From the NCBI GenBank assembly GCA_039602395.1, contig JBCNJP010000017.1, forward strand, positions 7,185,238-7,249,237: DNA of 64,000 nucleotides, written 5' to 3'. How positions within the stretch are numbered: position 1 is the first letter of the stretch; every line of letters starts with the position of its first letter. The notes under the pieces are model-generated. The model was not told where the DNA came from and made no database searches. It saw only the letters and a list, made by a program, of their open reading frames with translations. This stretch comes from Deinandra increscens subsp. villosa (Eukaryota > Streptophyta > Magnoliopsida > Asterales > Asteraceae). Below are positions 38,323 through 49,074 of the stretch, one piece after another. A program made the position numbers and the translations under genes.

Positions 38323-38585
38323 TATATTTTTTTTTTGAACATACAACGAATGCCCCGGAAAACCCGGGGACTATTTACACCAGTTGAGCTCAATACAGGG
38401 AAAATTCACCTCCGCGAGCGGCCGGGTGGTAAAACCTGGGAGCTCAGGCATCGAACTTGTGACCTTTCAGCCCCAAGTCTTCCCTCATCGCCAATGCCCC
38501 TTCCAAAGTGTTGCCTGTAAGAATCGAACCTGTGTCTCAAGTAGAGAACACAAGCTTTCTCCCACTACACCACAATGGAAGTTGC
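38323..38585 (-). mobile_element. tRNA-derived SINE, right copy only (263 bp)
   Basis: On the minus strand: box A tggtgtagtgg, box B ggttcgattct about 40 bp later, a body of about 200 bp and an A-rich 3' end at the low coordinate. The target duplication aaaataaca is at 38314-38322 and 38586-38594. The left arm has the empty site near 5125. Confidence 0.88.
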
Positions 38586-38981
38586 AAAATAACAATTAAA
38601 TATAACTGAAACCATAAAAACAAGACACTAAATATTAAAAGAAAACGAAAATTAAAAGTTCAAAAATCACAAGACCAATCATATGTTCCCACTAAAGCAT
38701 GTTTGCGTTGAAGTATGATTTACAAGAATCGTTCGGGGGCATTCTCTTACAAAACATTATCTTTATTTGATCTTGTGTCGTATTACATAAACCCAAACAC
38801 ACTAAAAAGCTTATTCTTCTTTCAAAATTCAAAGTGCCTGAAATTGCTTGTAAAATAAGCATTCTTATGTTATTTTATTTATCTTTTACATAACACAATT
38901 TCATGCATCTTTTACATAACACAATTTCATGCATCTTTTACATAACACAATTTCAATGACATAATGAAAGATGAAGTTCAT

Positions 38982-41053
38982 TTAAGCCCATTTTGCCATC
39001 AAAGACATCCCACCAGCGCCAAGTAAGACAGCTGCATAAGATTTAATTTGAAGTTTAATGCTTCCTTGAAGCTTTGGACCCATGAAATCCGCGGCAAGAA
39101 GATCGACCAAAGCCATGTAGATAAGCAGTCCAGCTGATGAAGCGTTGAGTAATCCGACCGTGATTAATGAACTCGGGCTGTTCTCTTTGTACGTCTTCGA
39201 CAACGCTATCCCAAGAGCGATCCCAAACGGAGTCGTTATGGAGAAGAAAAAGACCATTGCTACTTTCTTCACCGTCTTGTACTCAGCCTGTTATTCATTA
39301 CATATTTTGTTATATAAATACATTTAGGTATAAAAACGGTAAAATACTATTATATTATGCGGTTCCTACAGTCCTCTACTATTAAGCTTTTTATGTGTTA
39401 AACTCGCACATAAAATAAATATTATTTTTGTAATACCTGAAGAATACAACCACCAAGACCCATGCCTTCAAACATTTGATGGAAACAAAGAGCGGCCACT
39501 AATGGCTTTATCGTGCAAACATCATTTGACGCTCCGACTCCGAGCCCGATCACTATCGAGTGAACCACTATTCCGAGTTCAAGCACCTAATAATCAAATT
39601 TTCAATTTTTTAGACTTTTAAAAGAATTGCCTCTTGTGTAAATATAAATAAAGACGAGGTGACCAGACATGCGCTTTAATTCACAGCATGGCTAATCGAT
39701 TTTTAATAAAATTTAAAACGAAATATAGACGCAAAGGCAAAATTAACGTTGATAAAGATTAACATAAAGAACTCCATTTGTAAGAAAGAATAAACGTCTA
39801 GATATTGACAACTTAAAAGATTTATACATTCATATTTCGATGAGTTGTATATTATTATAATAATTTGATTTTGAACAAAACTTATATCTGAACATAAATA
39901 TAAAAATAAACATGTCATAATGATAATAGCATGAGAATTTTATAACACCTTATGTATGTATATATAAAGGGTTTTAAGAGGAAAAAAAAATAGCCTGGTG
40001 AGTGTGACACATGTATGTCATCTACTGGGTTAAAAAAAACAAAAAAACATACGACAAAGTCTACAGTTTAAGTGATATATGAATAAAATAAAAATAAATA
40101 TATATACATCTTAATTATTAAAATAGTGTTTGACCTTCTACTTTATTCTTTAGTGAAGTTTGTTTCCTCCTAGCATTCAAGATAAGATTAATAAAGGTAA
40201 AAATTAAATCATGATTATCTTTATCATTTATAGTTGTTTCTAACTTAAGATTTAATGTTTATTTTTTTTTTCTACAATTAACTAAGCATTATTTACACCG
40301 TTGACCTAGTTCTTAAGGAAAACCTTCTTCGTGAATGGCCGAGTGAAAAAACCTATCTGGCTCGGGTATCGAACTCGTGACCTCTCAGTCTCGAGTCATA
40401 CCCTCATCACCAATACCACTTGGTCAAATGACCGATGATAATGTTTGTTTGATACTAACCATGGCTACAACGCGATAACGAAGAAGTTGTTGGCCAATTA
40501 CGCCCTTTTGTTGTCCGTGACTATGTCCATGAAAATGCACCCCACCACCACTTGCCACCGCCATCTCCTGGTCTCTGGTTACCACCTCGCCGCCATCAGC
40601 TGCTACAGAGTTGTTCTTCGTGGTATACACGCTCGTGGCCATCGAGTCAACTACGAGCGTGAAAATAGCCGATAACATAGCAACAAAGCCTGTAAACGGG
40701 AACTTGTGCCATGGGTTATCAGCCAAGCAACTCGATCTCAACATATCAAAAGAATCAGGCAAGACATGCATAAATCCCGTAGCCAAAATGATGCCCGAAG
40801 CAAACGCTTTGACGATCACAAAAAGACTACGGTCAGGGCTAAGCGCAGGAACGGACCGAGTGATTAGAGGTAGGGATACCCCGATGATGCTCGTGATGAG
40901 GATCACTGCTATACCGATGATTTTTAAGGGTAAGGCCTTGGATTTGTTGTTACATGGGTTGTTGGTTTCATCTTCACATTGTGACAAGGATTTGGTGCAT
41001 AGAAATGTTGTAAAGATGATGAAAATTAAGACCATTTTTAGATTGGAAGCCAT
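38982..41053 (-). CDS. ZIP-family divalent metal (Fe/Zn) transporter, IRT type, right copy
   Basis: Second complete ZIP gene. Exons on the minus strand are 41053-40460, 39586-39437 and 39287-38982, the same lengths and phases as the left gene (594, 150, 306 bp), giving 349 residues. Signal segment, GFMHVLPD, His-rich loop HFHGHSHG, HSIVIGLGVGAS and HQMFEGMGLGGC are all kept. Differences from the left protein are about a dozen and lie in exon 1: the signal/N-terminal region, one Ile/Val change near residue 68, and the cytosolic loop before the His cluster. Exons 2 and 3 encode identical residues although a few silent bases differ. Both genes look functional. Confidence 0.93.
40265..40438 (-). 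mobile_element. tRNA-derived SINE in ZIP intron 1, right copy
   Basis: Counterpart of 2681-2836. The flanking duplication taatgtttattt / taatgtttgttt is at 40253-40264 and 40439-40450. Box B reads gagttcgatacc on the minus strand. Confidence 0.8.
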
Positions 41054-41104
41054 GTTTACTTTAAGATTTATTGAACTTTGGCTGTTGATAGATGTGTTAG
41101 AGTG

Positions 41105-41140
41105 AAACTCAGGGGTTGCTATTTATATATAAACTTGTGG
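41105..41140 (-). promoter_or_regulatory. Core promoter of right ZIP gene (TATA box)
   Basis: tatatataaata on the minus strand (about 41119-41130), the same sequence and roughly the same distance from the ATG as in the left gene. Confidence 0.7.
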
Positions 41141-41285
41141 CATCATTTAGACCCCAATTGGAATTATTTTAAACAAGTAGTATTATGACATTGGAATGTT
41201 ATTGTTATTGGTTCAGCTCAAAGATCATTTTTCATGACATTTCAGTGTGACTCTATAAAATATAATTATAGTTATGAAAGGTTTA

Positions 41286-41505
41286 GAAAAACAAAGCCAT
41301 TAAAAATCCACCACGCCATAACATAATAGATAGAGAGAAGAGAGAAAAATAAAGTTGGGTTGTACGAATTTGGATCACATCATGGAACACGAATTGAAAG
41401 TGCTGCAAAACCAAAGGTGTGTGGTGATGGAGCCATGCACACCCCCACACTTTTTAATGTCATCATCCCGCGTAGCGTAGGATATGCATTAGAATCAACC
41501 TAAAA
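41286..41505. other. Short unassigned stretch beyond the inverted repeat
   Basis: No feature recognised between the end of right-arm homology and the Copia LTR. Confidence 0.4.
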
Positions 41506-41980
41506 TGTTGGAAATATACCTACATGAATATGTCATTTGGGATCATTTGTTAATAACTACCAAAATGATATTAAGTCATATAAAGTCTAAATGTCCTTTG
41601 GGATCATTTGTTAATAACTCCCATTCTATGGCCCTTCACATTGTACTCTCTTCTCTCTTCTTTTTCTCCCTCCCTCTCTTACTTTTTCTGTGATATAATC
41701 ATATTCATCTCCCGGATCGTAAGTTAATGGGTCAAAACTGTAATTAATTAAAGTAAAGGCTTAGTTAGTGTGTCAAGTTATATTTGGTTAGGGGTTGTAT
41801 GTGTTAAACCTGGAAGTAAAAAACCGTCGATGTCAACATATATGTATGGGTCAAACATCAGAACTTCAATGCACATATTTTTGTGTTTTCATCTGTGTGT
41901 TCATCGATCAAGAGGGAAAGAGAGCTTATAAAGAGAAACTAATTGTGAAATTCAAGATCAACAAGGGATCGATTCCAACA
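41506..41980 (+). mobile_element. 5' LTR of truncated Copia element, with PBS
   Basis: 475 bp from tgttggaaat to gattccaaca (TG...CA). Directly after it lies ctgacatcagagcc (about 41982-41995), a degraded match to the initiator-Met tRNA primer site. A 27 bp word (cctttgggatcatttgttaa) is repeated inside at about 41534 and 41593. No 3' LTR is present in the window. Confidence 0.75.
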
Positions 41981-42613
41981 TCTGACATCAGAGCCTACGT
42001 TTTCATCAATCGATTTCATCATCATCACTATCGGATTCACGGTTGCGGTGTTCAAGATATCGCAAGATTTTTTTCTGTTTTGGTTTTGTTCGATCAAGGG
42101 GGCATCGAATTTGGAATTCACACTTGCAGTCAAAGACATATAAAGTCGAGTTTTGGGGGTTTGTTGTTTTACCGATCTAACAAGGGAAAGAAATCGGAGG
42201 GGGCTGTTTTAAATCGAAGTAAAGAACTTCGATTGATTATCCAGAATAGAAATTGAGGGTGTTGTTAAGTCATCACCAAATAGGTGTTGATCATTTTGGT
42301 GCGGGAATCCGAAGAACAAGAATCGAAGTTGAGAACTTTGATTAAAATCGAACACAAAATAATTCGTGGTCCAAGAGTGCGAGTAAGGAGTCAGGCAAAG
42401 GGGTTGTACACGTTTTTTTGGATCATCAACAAAGTCAAAGATTGTCAAAATCAGAATCCTAATTCCTAGTTTTATCAATTACATATTCTTGGAATTTAGT
42501 TTTTGAATAGAATAGTATAATACAACCATTAGAATACATACACTTAGAATTTAGAGAAATCCTACGTATATTGTTGTTTCTCGATCCAATACAACACGAA
42601 GGTTTTGAAAAAT

Positions 42614-43264
42614 ATGACGGACAGGGATAGCAAGAAAGAAATTGTTGTACATAGGCGAATAGTGTCATCGCCTAATTTCCAATGCCCTATATTAAAACTA
42701 TTAAATTATACCGTATGGTCAATTCGGATGAAAACCATACTATAGGCAAATGGATTATGGGATATGATAGACCCGAACGAAAACACAGAAGCGGATGTCA
42801 AGAAGCACAAGGCCGCGTGTGCGTATCTATTCCAAGCACTTCTAGAAGATATGGTGTTGCAAGTTGCTAAGTGCAAAAGCGCTAAGGAGATTTGGGACGC
42901 ACTTAAGACGCCTCATGTTGGAGTAGCACGTGGACAAAAGGCACGTTTGTTAACACTCAAGACAGAGTTTGAGTTGTTGCAAATGAAGGAAGATGAGACG
43001 ATAGATTCCTACACTACAAGGTTTAACCAGATTATCTCGAAGGTAAGCAGTTTAGGATTAATTATTGAGGAGTCTACACTGACTCGGAAACTATTAGGAT
43101 CCGTGCCAGAAAGATTCACTCAAATAGTTCCATCTATCGAAGAATGTTTTGATCTAGACGAGATGACTCTAGACGAAACAATTGAACGTTTGAAGGCTTT
43201 TAAAGAGATGATAAAGTCAGAAAGAATTCCAATTCCCATTTCACTTTCTTTGAACCAAACATAA
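42614..43264 (+). pseudogene. Copia gag (UBN2 type), truncated and with a nonsense codon
   Basis: Structural capsid-like protein of a Copia retroelement. The frame starts at ATG 42614. An in-frame TAG at 42743-42745 breaks it where ANGLWDMI follows. The rest reads AKEIWDALK, then the helix with ARLLTLKTEFELLQMKEDE, 'YTTRFNQIISKVSSLG' and 'LLGSVPERF', all usual for UBN2-type gag. The zinc knuckle and all of pol are missing. Sequence from about 43225 (aattccaattccc to caaacagaccctg at about 43331) looks like a MITE that cut the gene. Confidence 0.85.
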
Positions 43265-43340
43265 ATTTTGACTGAATTAATTCCAACTCCATCAAGAATC
43301 CCATGAGATTTTGTGAACCAAACAGACCCTGAGAATCGAG

Positions 43341-43802
43341 AAAGTAACACATTTTGTCATTTGTCATCTCACAATTTTCAATATATATAAAAGGTTCATA
43401 TAACCCCCTCTAGTTGAAGTATATTTATAAAATAAACCTTAAGTTTAATTTAGATTTTAAAGAACCCTAACGAGCATACTATATTTTTATATTAGAGATT
43501 AATAAGTAAATAAAATACTAGATTTTAGTTATAAATTTACTAATATCCTAATCGCAACAAATTAAATTGAATAGAGACTAATATGTTTTGTTGTTGAATT
43601 ACTCAACTTATTTTTTCTTTCTTTTCTTTACTACTAAATTATTACATCTGTATTTTGTAGGATTCGATCATTCGAATCCATAAAGTTTTGTTTTAGTTGG
43701 GTAACCATCATTTTACTATCAAACTATTTATTTGAAGATACAACTTACTTATAATATTTATTCATTGTTTATTTTTTTTATACACGCTTGAGTTTAATCA
43801 AA

Positions 43803-43850
<48 letters not shown>
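43341..43850. other. AT-rich DNA ending in (TA)n microsatellite
   Basis: No gene. The (TA)n run at about 43805-43850 is the left border of the Mutator-like element. Confidence 0.6.
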
Positions 43851-43854
<4 letters not shown>

Positions 43855-44572
43855 GGAAAGTTATTATACAAAGGACGTTTTACGTGCGAAGCATGCGAAG
43901 GGATATCATCCGCTCATCTCCGCGTTTTTTTTATCTGACGACGCTAAATTGTTTCTCATCTTCAGCCTTATTTTAGATGCTTAATTAATAAAGAAAAAAG
44001 ACACAGAGTCTTTAACAGGGGTATTAACGTCCTTTTACCTTTAAATAAAAGACGCATAGACAACATCTAAATACGCTCAACAAAATACATGCACACCTTA
44101 ACCTTTACACACAAAATAACGCATAAGTTCATCATTTTCATGCAACTTAATAAAAAACCCACTAAGCTGAACATAATCTAATTACGCATCAACAAAAAAC
44201 ACGCATACCTCAAACTTTACACACAAAATAACGCATACGTTCATCGTTTTCACGCAACTTAATAAAAAACCCACTAAGATGAACATAATCTAATTATGCA
44301 TCAACAAAAAACACGAATAACTCAAACTTTTATATAAAAATCACGCATATGCTCAACTTTTTCAAGCAATTTAAATGCAGAACATTAAAAAACGTCATAA
44401 TCATGCATTAACTCGTTTCTCACCGTAAAATCATTGATTAACATCGGAACAATAAATATAACACATGCTCATTATGATAATAACGTAAACATAAAAAATA
44501 AAATCATTCTTCATTAAAAACCACTTCATAAAAATAAAAAGACACCATCATCTGAATTACATTAAAAAAGAT

Positions 44573-44911
44573 CTAGACAAAAGATGCAAGAAAATTCATC
44601 TTCAAATCAACAGAAACTTTAATCAGCTGCATAATCTTCCAAATAGCTTGAACCTGGTCCTCATCAGTTATAGCCAGGTCAGCCAAAAACAAAACAGAAA
44701 TATCACGCAATGACGAAGAAGGCATAGCAAGCAACTGATCCATCATTTTGTCACGATCAGACACACCAGCTCTTAAAACATTCAGGTGTTGCTTGAGAAC
44801 ATCACTAAAAAGAACATCCTTATTGAAATGCTTCATAACTTTATCACGGACTTTCTGCTTCAGCATATCATAAGAAGGTGGTGTCGTTGATGACGAGGGC
44901 GAAGAGGCCAT
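44573..44911 (-). CDS. Accessory ORF A of the Mutator-like element, unknown function
   Basis: Predicted 112-residue protein from the ATGGCC at 44911; an upstream in-frame ATG at 44941 would add 10 residues. The chosen start has a good plant context and matches the start of ORF B (both begin MASS). After a Ser/Thr/Pro-rich head (about 2-13) the rest is polar and helix-prone, with basic stretch KQKVRDKVMKHFNK near the start and a hydrophobic IWKIMQLIKVSVDL near the end. No domain recognised. It is divergent to ORF B with 290 bp between them, and a TATA-like element lies at 44981-44990. No disabling change is seen although the neighbouring transposase is broken. Confidence 0.55.
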   Translation of the reverse strand: MASSPSSSTTPPSYDMLKQKVRDKVMKHFNKDVLFSDVLKQHLNVLRAGVSDRDKMMDQLLAMPSSSLRDISVLFLADLAITDEDQVQAIWKIMQLIKVSVDLKMNFLASFV

Positions 44912-45201
44912 CTTCAAAGAATCTATTATTTTGAACTTCACTCAACTCAAAACACAAAAACTGTAAAAAACGCAAAGACACTATATAAAAGAGGTAGAAA
45001 ACCCTAGTTCTAAAATCGGACGGTCTAGAATGAAAACATTAAAATTATTTAAAAAAATATATTTAAAAAATATATATTTAAAAAAAGTAAATAAATAATA
45101 AAATAACGCACCGGGTATATAAAACAGAAAAATGAAAAGGTAAACCCTAAAACCACCATTTCTATATTGTAAACACACAAAAACCACCAAAACACAAAAC
45201 G
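44912..45201. promoter_or_regulatory. Candidate bidirectional promoter between ORF A and ORF B
   Basis: Contains tatataaaac at about 45116-45125, some 75 bp before the ORF B start, and ctatataaaa at 44981-44990, about 75 bp before the ORF A start on the other strand. An acgca word lies near each (about 44971 and 45106). Promoter activity is inferred from layout. Confidence 0.4.
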
Positions 45202-45537
45202 ATGGCTTCTTCTTCATCTCTATCACAAGCAGAGAAGATCGTGAAGACTCTTCTCAAAAACAAATTTGAAGATGAAAAACTAATGGATCTAATATTAAGG
45301 AACTCCCTAGGGATGCTAACAATCCTGACTTCAAATAACGTAAAGGATGATATAAACCTCATTAGCGAGCTCATTCCAGAAGATACAACATACTTCATTG
45401 ACAATACGGTTGCCTACATTTCAGAACAAATTAGGCTGGACACTGAGATAGCTGAGAAGGTCAAGGAACTGCTGCATCAAACACTGGAAAAAAACAAACG
45501 CAAGCAAAAGAGATTGAAAGGGATCAACAATTTCTAG
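45202..45537 (+). CDS. Accessory ORF B of the Mutator-like element, unknown function
   Basis: Predicted 111-residue protein, start ATGGCTTC in good context (cgATGGC). Short Ser-rich head, then amphipathic helical stretches (AEKIVKTLLKNKFEDEKLMD; LISELIPEDTTYFIDN) and a very basic tail (KNKRKQKRLK, residues about 96-106), which could bind nucleic acid or act as a nuclear signal. No family recognised. It may be distantly related to ORF A: both start MASS, are about 110 residues, and have a 'KxLLKxK...MDxxL' type helix early. It is convergent with the transposase gene, whose stop is 390 bp downstream. Confidence 0.55.
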   Translation: MASSSSLSQAEKIVKTLLKNKFEDEKLMDLILRNSLGMLTILTSNNVKDDINLISELIPEDTTYFIDNTVAYISEQIRLDTEIAEKVKELLHQTLEKNKRKQKRLKGINNF

Positions 45538-45926
45538 TGTAATGCATGTTTAGTTTCCATTTCCTTTATTTTCAAAAAATGTAATGCTTACTTCTCTAAT
45601 GAAATATATTGATCATGCTTTACTTTCAAGAAACAACTCCTGTTCAAAATTACGCAAAAAAACATACCAAAAACATGCACCAAATTCTCTAAGAAAAAAG
45701 ACAAAACGTAAAAAACCAAAAAAATAACGCAACTATTATCACAATTACGCATTTTGTTATTACGCATGCGGTATACAAAAAATGCAACTTGTAAAAAAGC
45801 ATAAATGAATATCCACTATCATTATAAAAAATAACGCATGTTGATTATAAAATTACGCAACTGAAAAAAAAATCATGTTATTTACAAAATAATGCATTGT
45901 ATCTACTGTTCATCATCCCCATCATC

Positions 45927-48900
45927 TTAACCAACTTTTTTAGCTTTATATGTCTTTCTATCATGACCAGGTAGCCCACAAATTAAGCACTTCCTGCTCC
46001 TTTTACCAGCGCGGCTACTCGCTTGTTCCTTCTTTGATTTAATTCTTTTATGAGAGCCACGACCTTTGTTTTTAATACCACCAGGAAGTTTTGTGCTTCC
46101 ATTAACAGGCTGGTTGGCTCTTAAAATCTCAGCAAACCTATCTCTGCGATTTTTAGGAACAACTGGTCGATTCTCCTCATCAACCTTCTTCGCTATTTCT
46201 TTCATTTTATTCCTCACAGCGCACAAGGCCTCAAGGTCTGGAGATGGGCGATTAATTATATATTCATAAGAAGACATAATATCACGTAAAACCTTGTCTA
46301 CTTTGTGAGCATTAGCAAAATTAGAATCATTGCTCAGGGGCATTGCTTTTTTGACTTTATTAGGTGCAGCTTCCTTGGTCCAACGCTTCATGATGTACTT
46401 TTGAGGGATTTCAGGTACCTCAAACATCGTCATTACATAAAACACATGAGAGCACAACAAACCATAACGCTCAAAACGTTTACAACTACAGGTACATGTA
46501 ATATCACCATCAATCCTTGTAAAGTCAACCTAAAAAATGCAAAAGGACAACACATAAAAACGGATAAAACACGCAGTCTTCATTTTATAAAATAACGCAA
46601 TCATATATTACAAAATCACGCAAAGCTATAATATTACTTACTTCCAGCAAACCAGGGCCAATTGCAGCATGATCTTTAATAAAAACCTTTGCAGTGTTAT
46701 CACTAGTTACGGTTTTCATGCCAAAATAGTTCCTGGTGCTGCAATATATCTCATCTTGGACGTCATTAAACATAGCCCTCGTGTATATGCATGCAGCTTG
46801 TTCCTCAATGGAAAATTCAGTCCACAGGTCAGGAAAAGTGTATCTGGAGTCATGATCATTCTTCTGATGGGCGTGTCTTTAAATCTCAAGTGAAGATTCA
46901 TAATGGTTAAACAATTCCAAAAGTGTCATTTGGGAATTTATAACCTGAGAGAAAAAATGATTCTCACTCTCTTATCTAGATGTCGTGCGCATGAGACCAG
47001 ACATCGACTCATCTCGAAAATACGCAGGAATCTACATTCCTCTCATCTCAAACATCTCATACAACCACTTGTTAGAAATCAGGTCATAATCATTCATGAT
47101 TTTTAGCCACTCCGCATCAAAATATTCAGGATCAATAGAATCCGTCCACACAATGATTCACATTGCCTCTTTAAACTCCTCATCATTACACAACGCAGGC
47201 CCAACCTTCATGAGACATTAAAAAAAAACACAACACATATAAAATGTAAACACGCATGAACTGAACATAAAAATCACGCAACAGTTAAATTAATTACGCA
47301 TGACATTATAAAATCACATTAAAACTAACAATTACGCAAAAAAAAATCAAACCTTATCAACAACTTTCTTCATTATGTGCCACATGCACAGTCTATGACG
47401 ACACTGGTCAAAAACATTTTCAATTGCAATCTTCATCGCAGGATCTTGGTCTGTAACTACAACCTTGGGTTGACATCCAAAAGCCTTCAAAAACTTTTCA
47501 AGAAGCCACATGTATGACTCCGTTGTTTCGGATGACACAGACCAGCATCGAAAGAAACATTACGAAAATGGTTATCAATTCAGTGAAAGGAACGAAAACC
47601 ATCTTGTACCTGTGGTATAAATCATATTCAACTTATCACGCATTTGATTAATTATAATCGCGCATTATATAATAATAAATAACGCATGCAGTAATCATTA
47701 TAACGCAAATTGACAAATAATTTAAAACCATACTTGTTTTTGTTGAAGGTTGCATCAAAAGAAACAATCTCTCCAAATGCTTGATAGTTGCCTTACATTC
47801 ACCATCAGCCCAGAACATTGCAGTAAGTTTCCCCTCGTCATCAACCGTGTACTCAAATGAATAATCAGGAAGGAAATCTTTCTTGTTCAGCATCCTTCTA
47901 ACAACAATCTCAGCATCATACTCACCAATATAGCAGTTCAGATCCCTTTTAAAGTTCTTGCATTCGACCACAGTCGCTCCAACTTTCTCAAAACCTCCAT
48001 ATTTTGTCCTCATCACATTAAACGCTTTAACAGGACCAAGGTTAACAAAAGATAATTCATAAATCTGAGATTCCTGAACTCTTGTCAGATGCCTGTTTAA
48101 GCGAAGAAAATGCATGTCTTCTTGACCAACAAGGTAGTGGTTGTGCCCCTCAACGAATTTATGCACTTTGTAAGATAAACCATCCCTCGAAGTGTACACA
48201 ATATGTGCAAGGCAACCAGTACGGGTAGAATACTTCTTCCTAGGTTTTACTTTGTTTTTCCCCTTTCCAGACACGCTACTCGAATCATATTTCTTGAAGG
48301 TTTTGTTACCTTCTTTGGAACAAACAAAATGCCTTCCCTTAATGACACCAGACACCTCATAAACAGATCCTTACCTAACTGTAAATCCAGATTGTTTAGC
48401 ATACTCATAGTAGAATGCCTCAGCTTCCTCCAAAGAAGTAAATACCATGCCCTCTTCAGGTTTAACTGACATCGAAACGGATGGAATGTGACATTCTTCA
48501 CTTCTCAATTCTGTAAAAATAACGCAAACACATAATAGGTAATCACGCAAACAATATTCATCAAAAATACGCAAGTGTATTTTTGGTAATCACGCAACAA
48601 TACAATATAACAAAAAGACGCAACCTATGAATAGTAATAACGCAAACTATTTCTCTATACAACTTTGCAATAAATTTAAATAAAATAATAACGCAATTTA
48701 ATTAACAGAAACGCATGCAAAAACATACACCCGATACAAAAATCACGTAAAAACAACTGGATCTACGAAACAACTACACCAGTTAAACATGCATTGTAAC
48801 GATTACAAACATGCAAACAATAACTAACTTAAAATCACGATAAAATAACTTCAAAAACGACTTCGATCAAAATCAAATCACGTAAACCAGCTTCGAGCAT

Positions 48901-49074
48901 CATTACAACAGGATTTCGCATAAAAATAACTTCAAAACCGACTTCGATCAAAAGCAAATCACGTAAACCAGATTCGAGCATCATTATAACAGAATTACAC
49001 AATAACGAAACACAAAAACTAAGATATGAAATACAAATCATACCAAACGGACGTTGTTCATATTCAGGTTCCAT
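45927..49074 (-). pseudogene. FAR1/FRS-type MULE transposase, multi-exon, broken
   Basis: Order on the minus strand: exon 1 49074-49044 (MEPEYEQRPF); exon 2 from 48510 with the FAR1 DNA-binding head (EEAEAFYYEYAKQSGFTVR), continuing through a TAA at 48371-48373 into RHFVCSKEG and KVHKFVEGHNHYLV; MULE catalytic region with FWADGECK, then after a 1 bp loss near 47788 VSFDATFNKNKY, an intron 47733-47610, VFVPFT, ETTESYMWLLEKFL, VVVTDQDPAM and HRLCMWHIMKK. Next a W-to-stop and other stops (46970-47215), FSIEEQAACIYTRAMFND, a SWIM zinc motif CTCSC...CSH, and a C-terminal knuckle CLICGLPGH whose last Cys is Tyr. At least three stops and three frameshifts, so inactive. Confidence 0.88.

Larger units (their letters stand above)
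31692..41285. repeat. Right arm of large inverted duplication
   Basis: Reverse-complement match to 1850-15131. Order: CT/GA tract and LTR start (to 32183), LTR internal remnant (32184-34442), hAT element (34451-35529), unassigned DNA, junction lacking the 2.4 kb block (about 36515), shared intergenic DNA, SINE (38323-38585, this arm only), ZIP gene, promoter. Confidence 0.93.

Noticed and set aside
44105..44335. CRISPR-like array from regularly spaced repeats
   Set aside because: Two long tandem units with no equal-length unique spacers, in a plant genome; it is a subterminal transposon duplication.
48247..48501. 84-codon minus ORF overlapping the FAR1 pseudogene
   Set aside because: It is a shifted frame of the FAR1 DNA-binding exon; the other frame carries the conserved residues.
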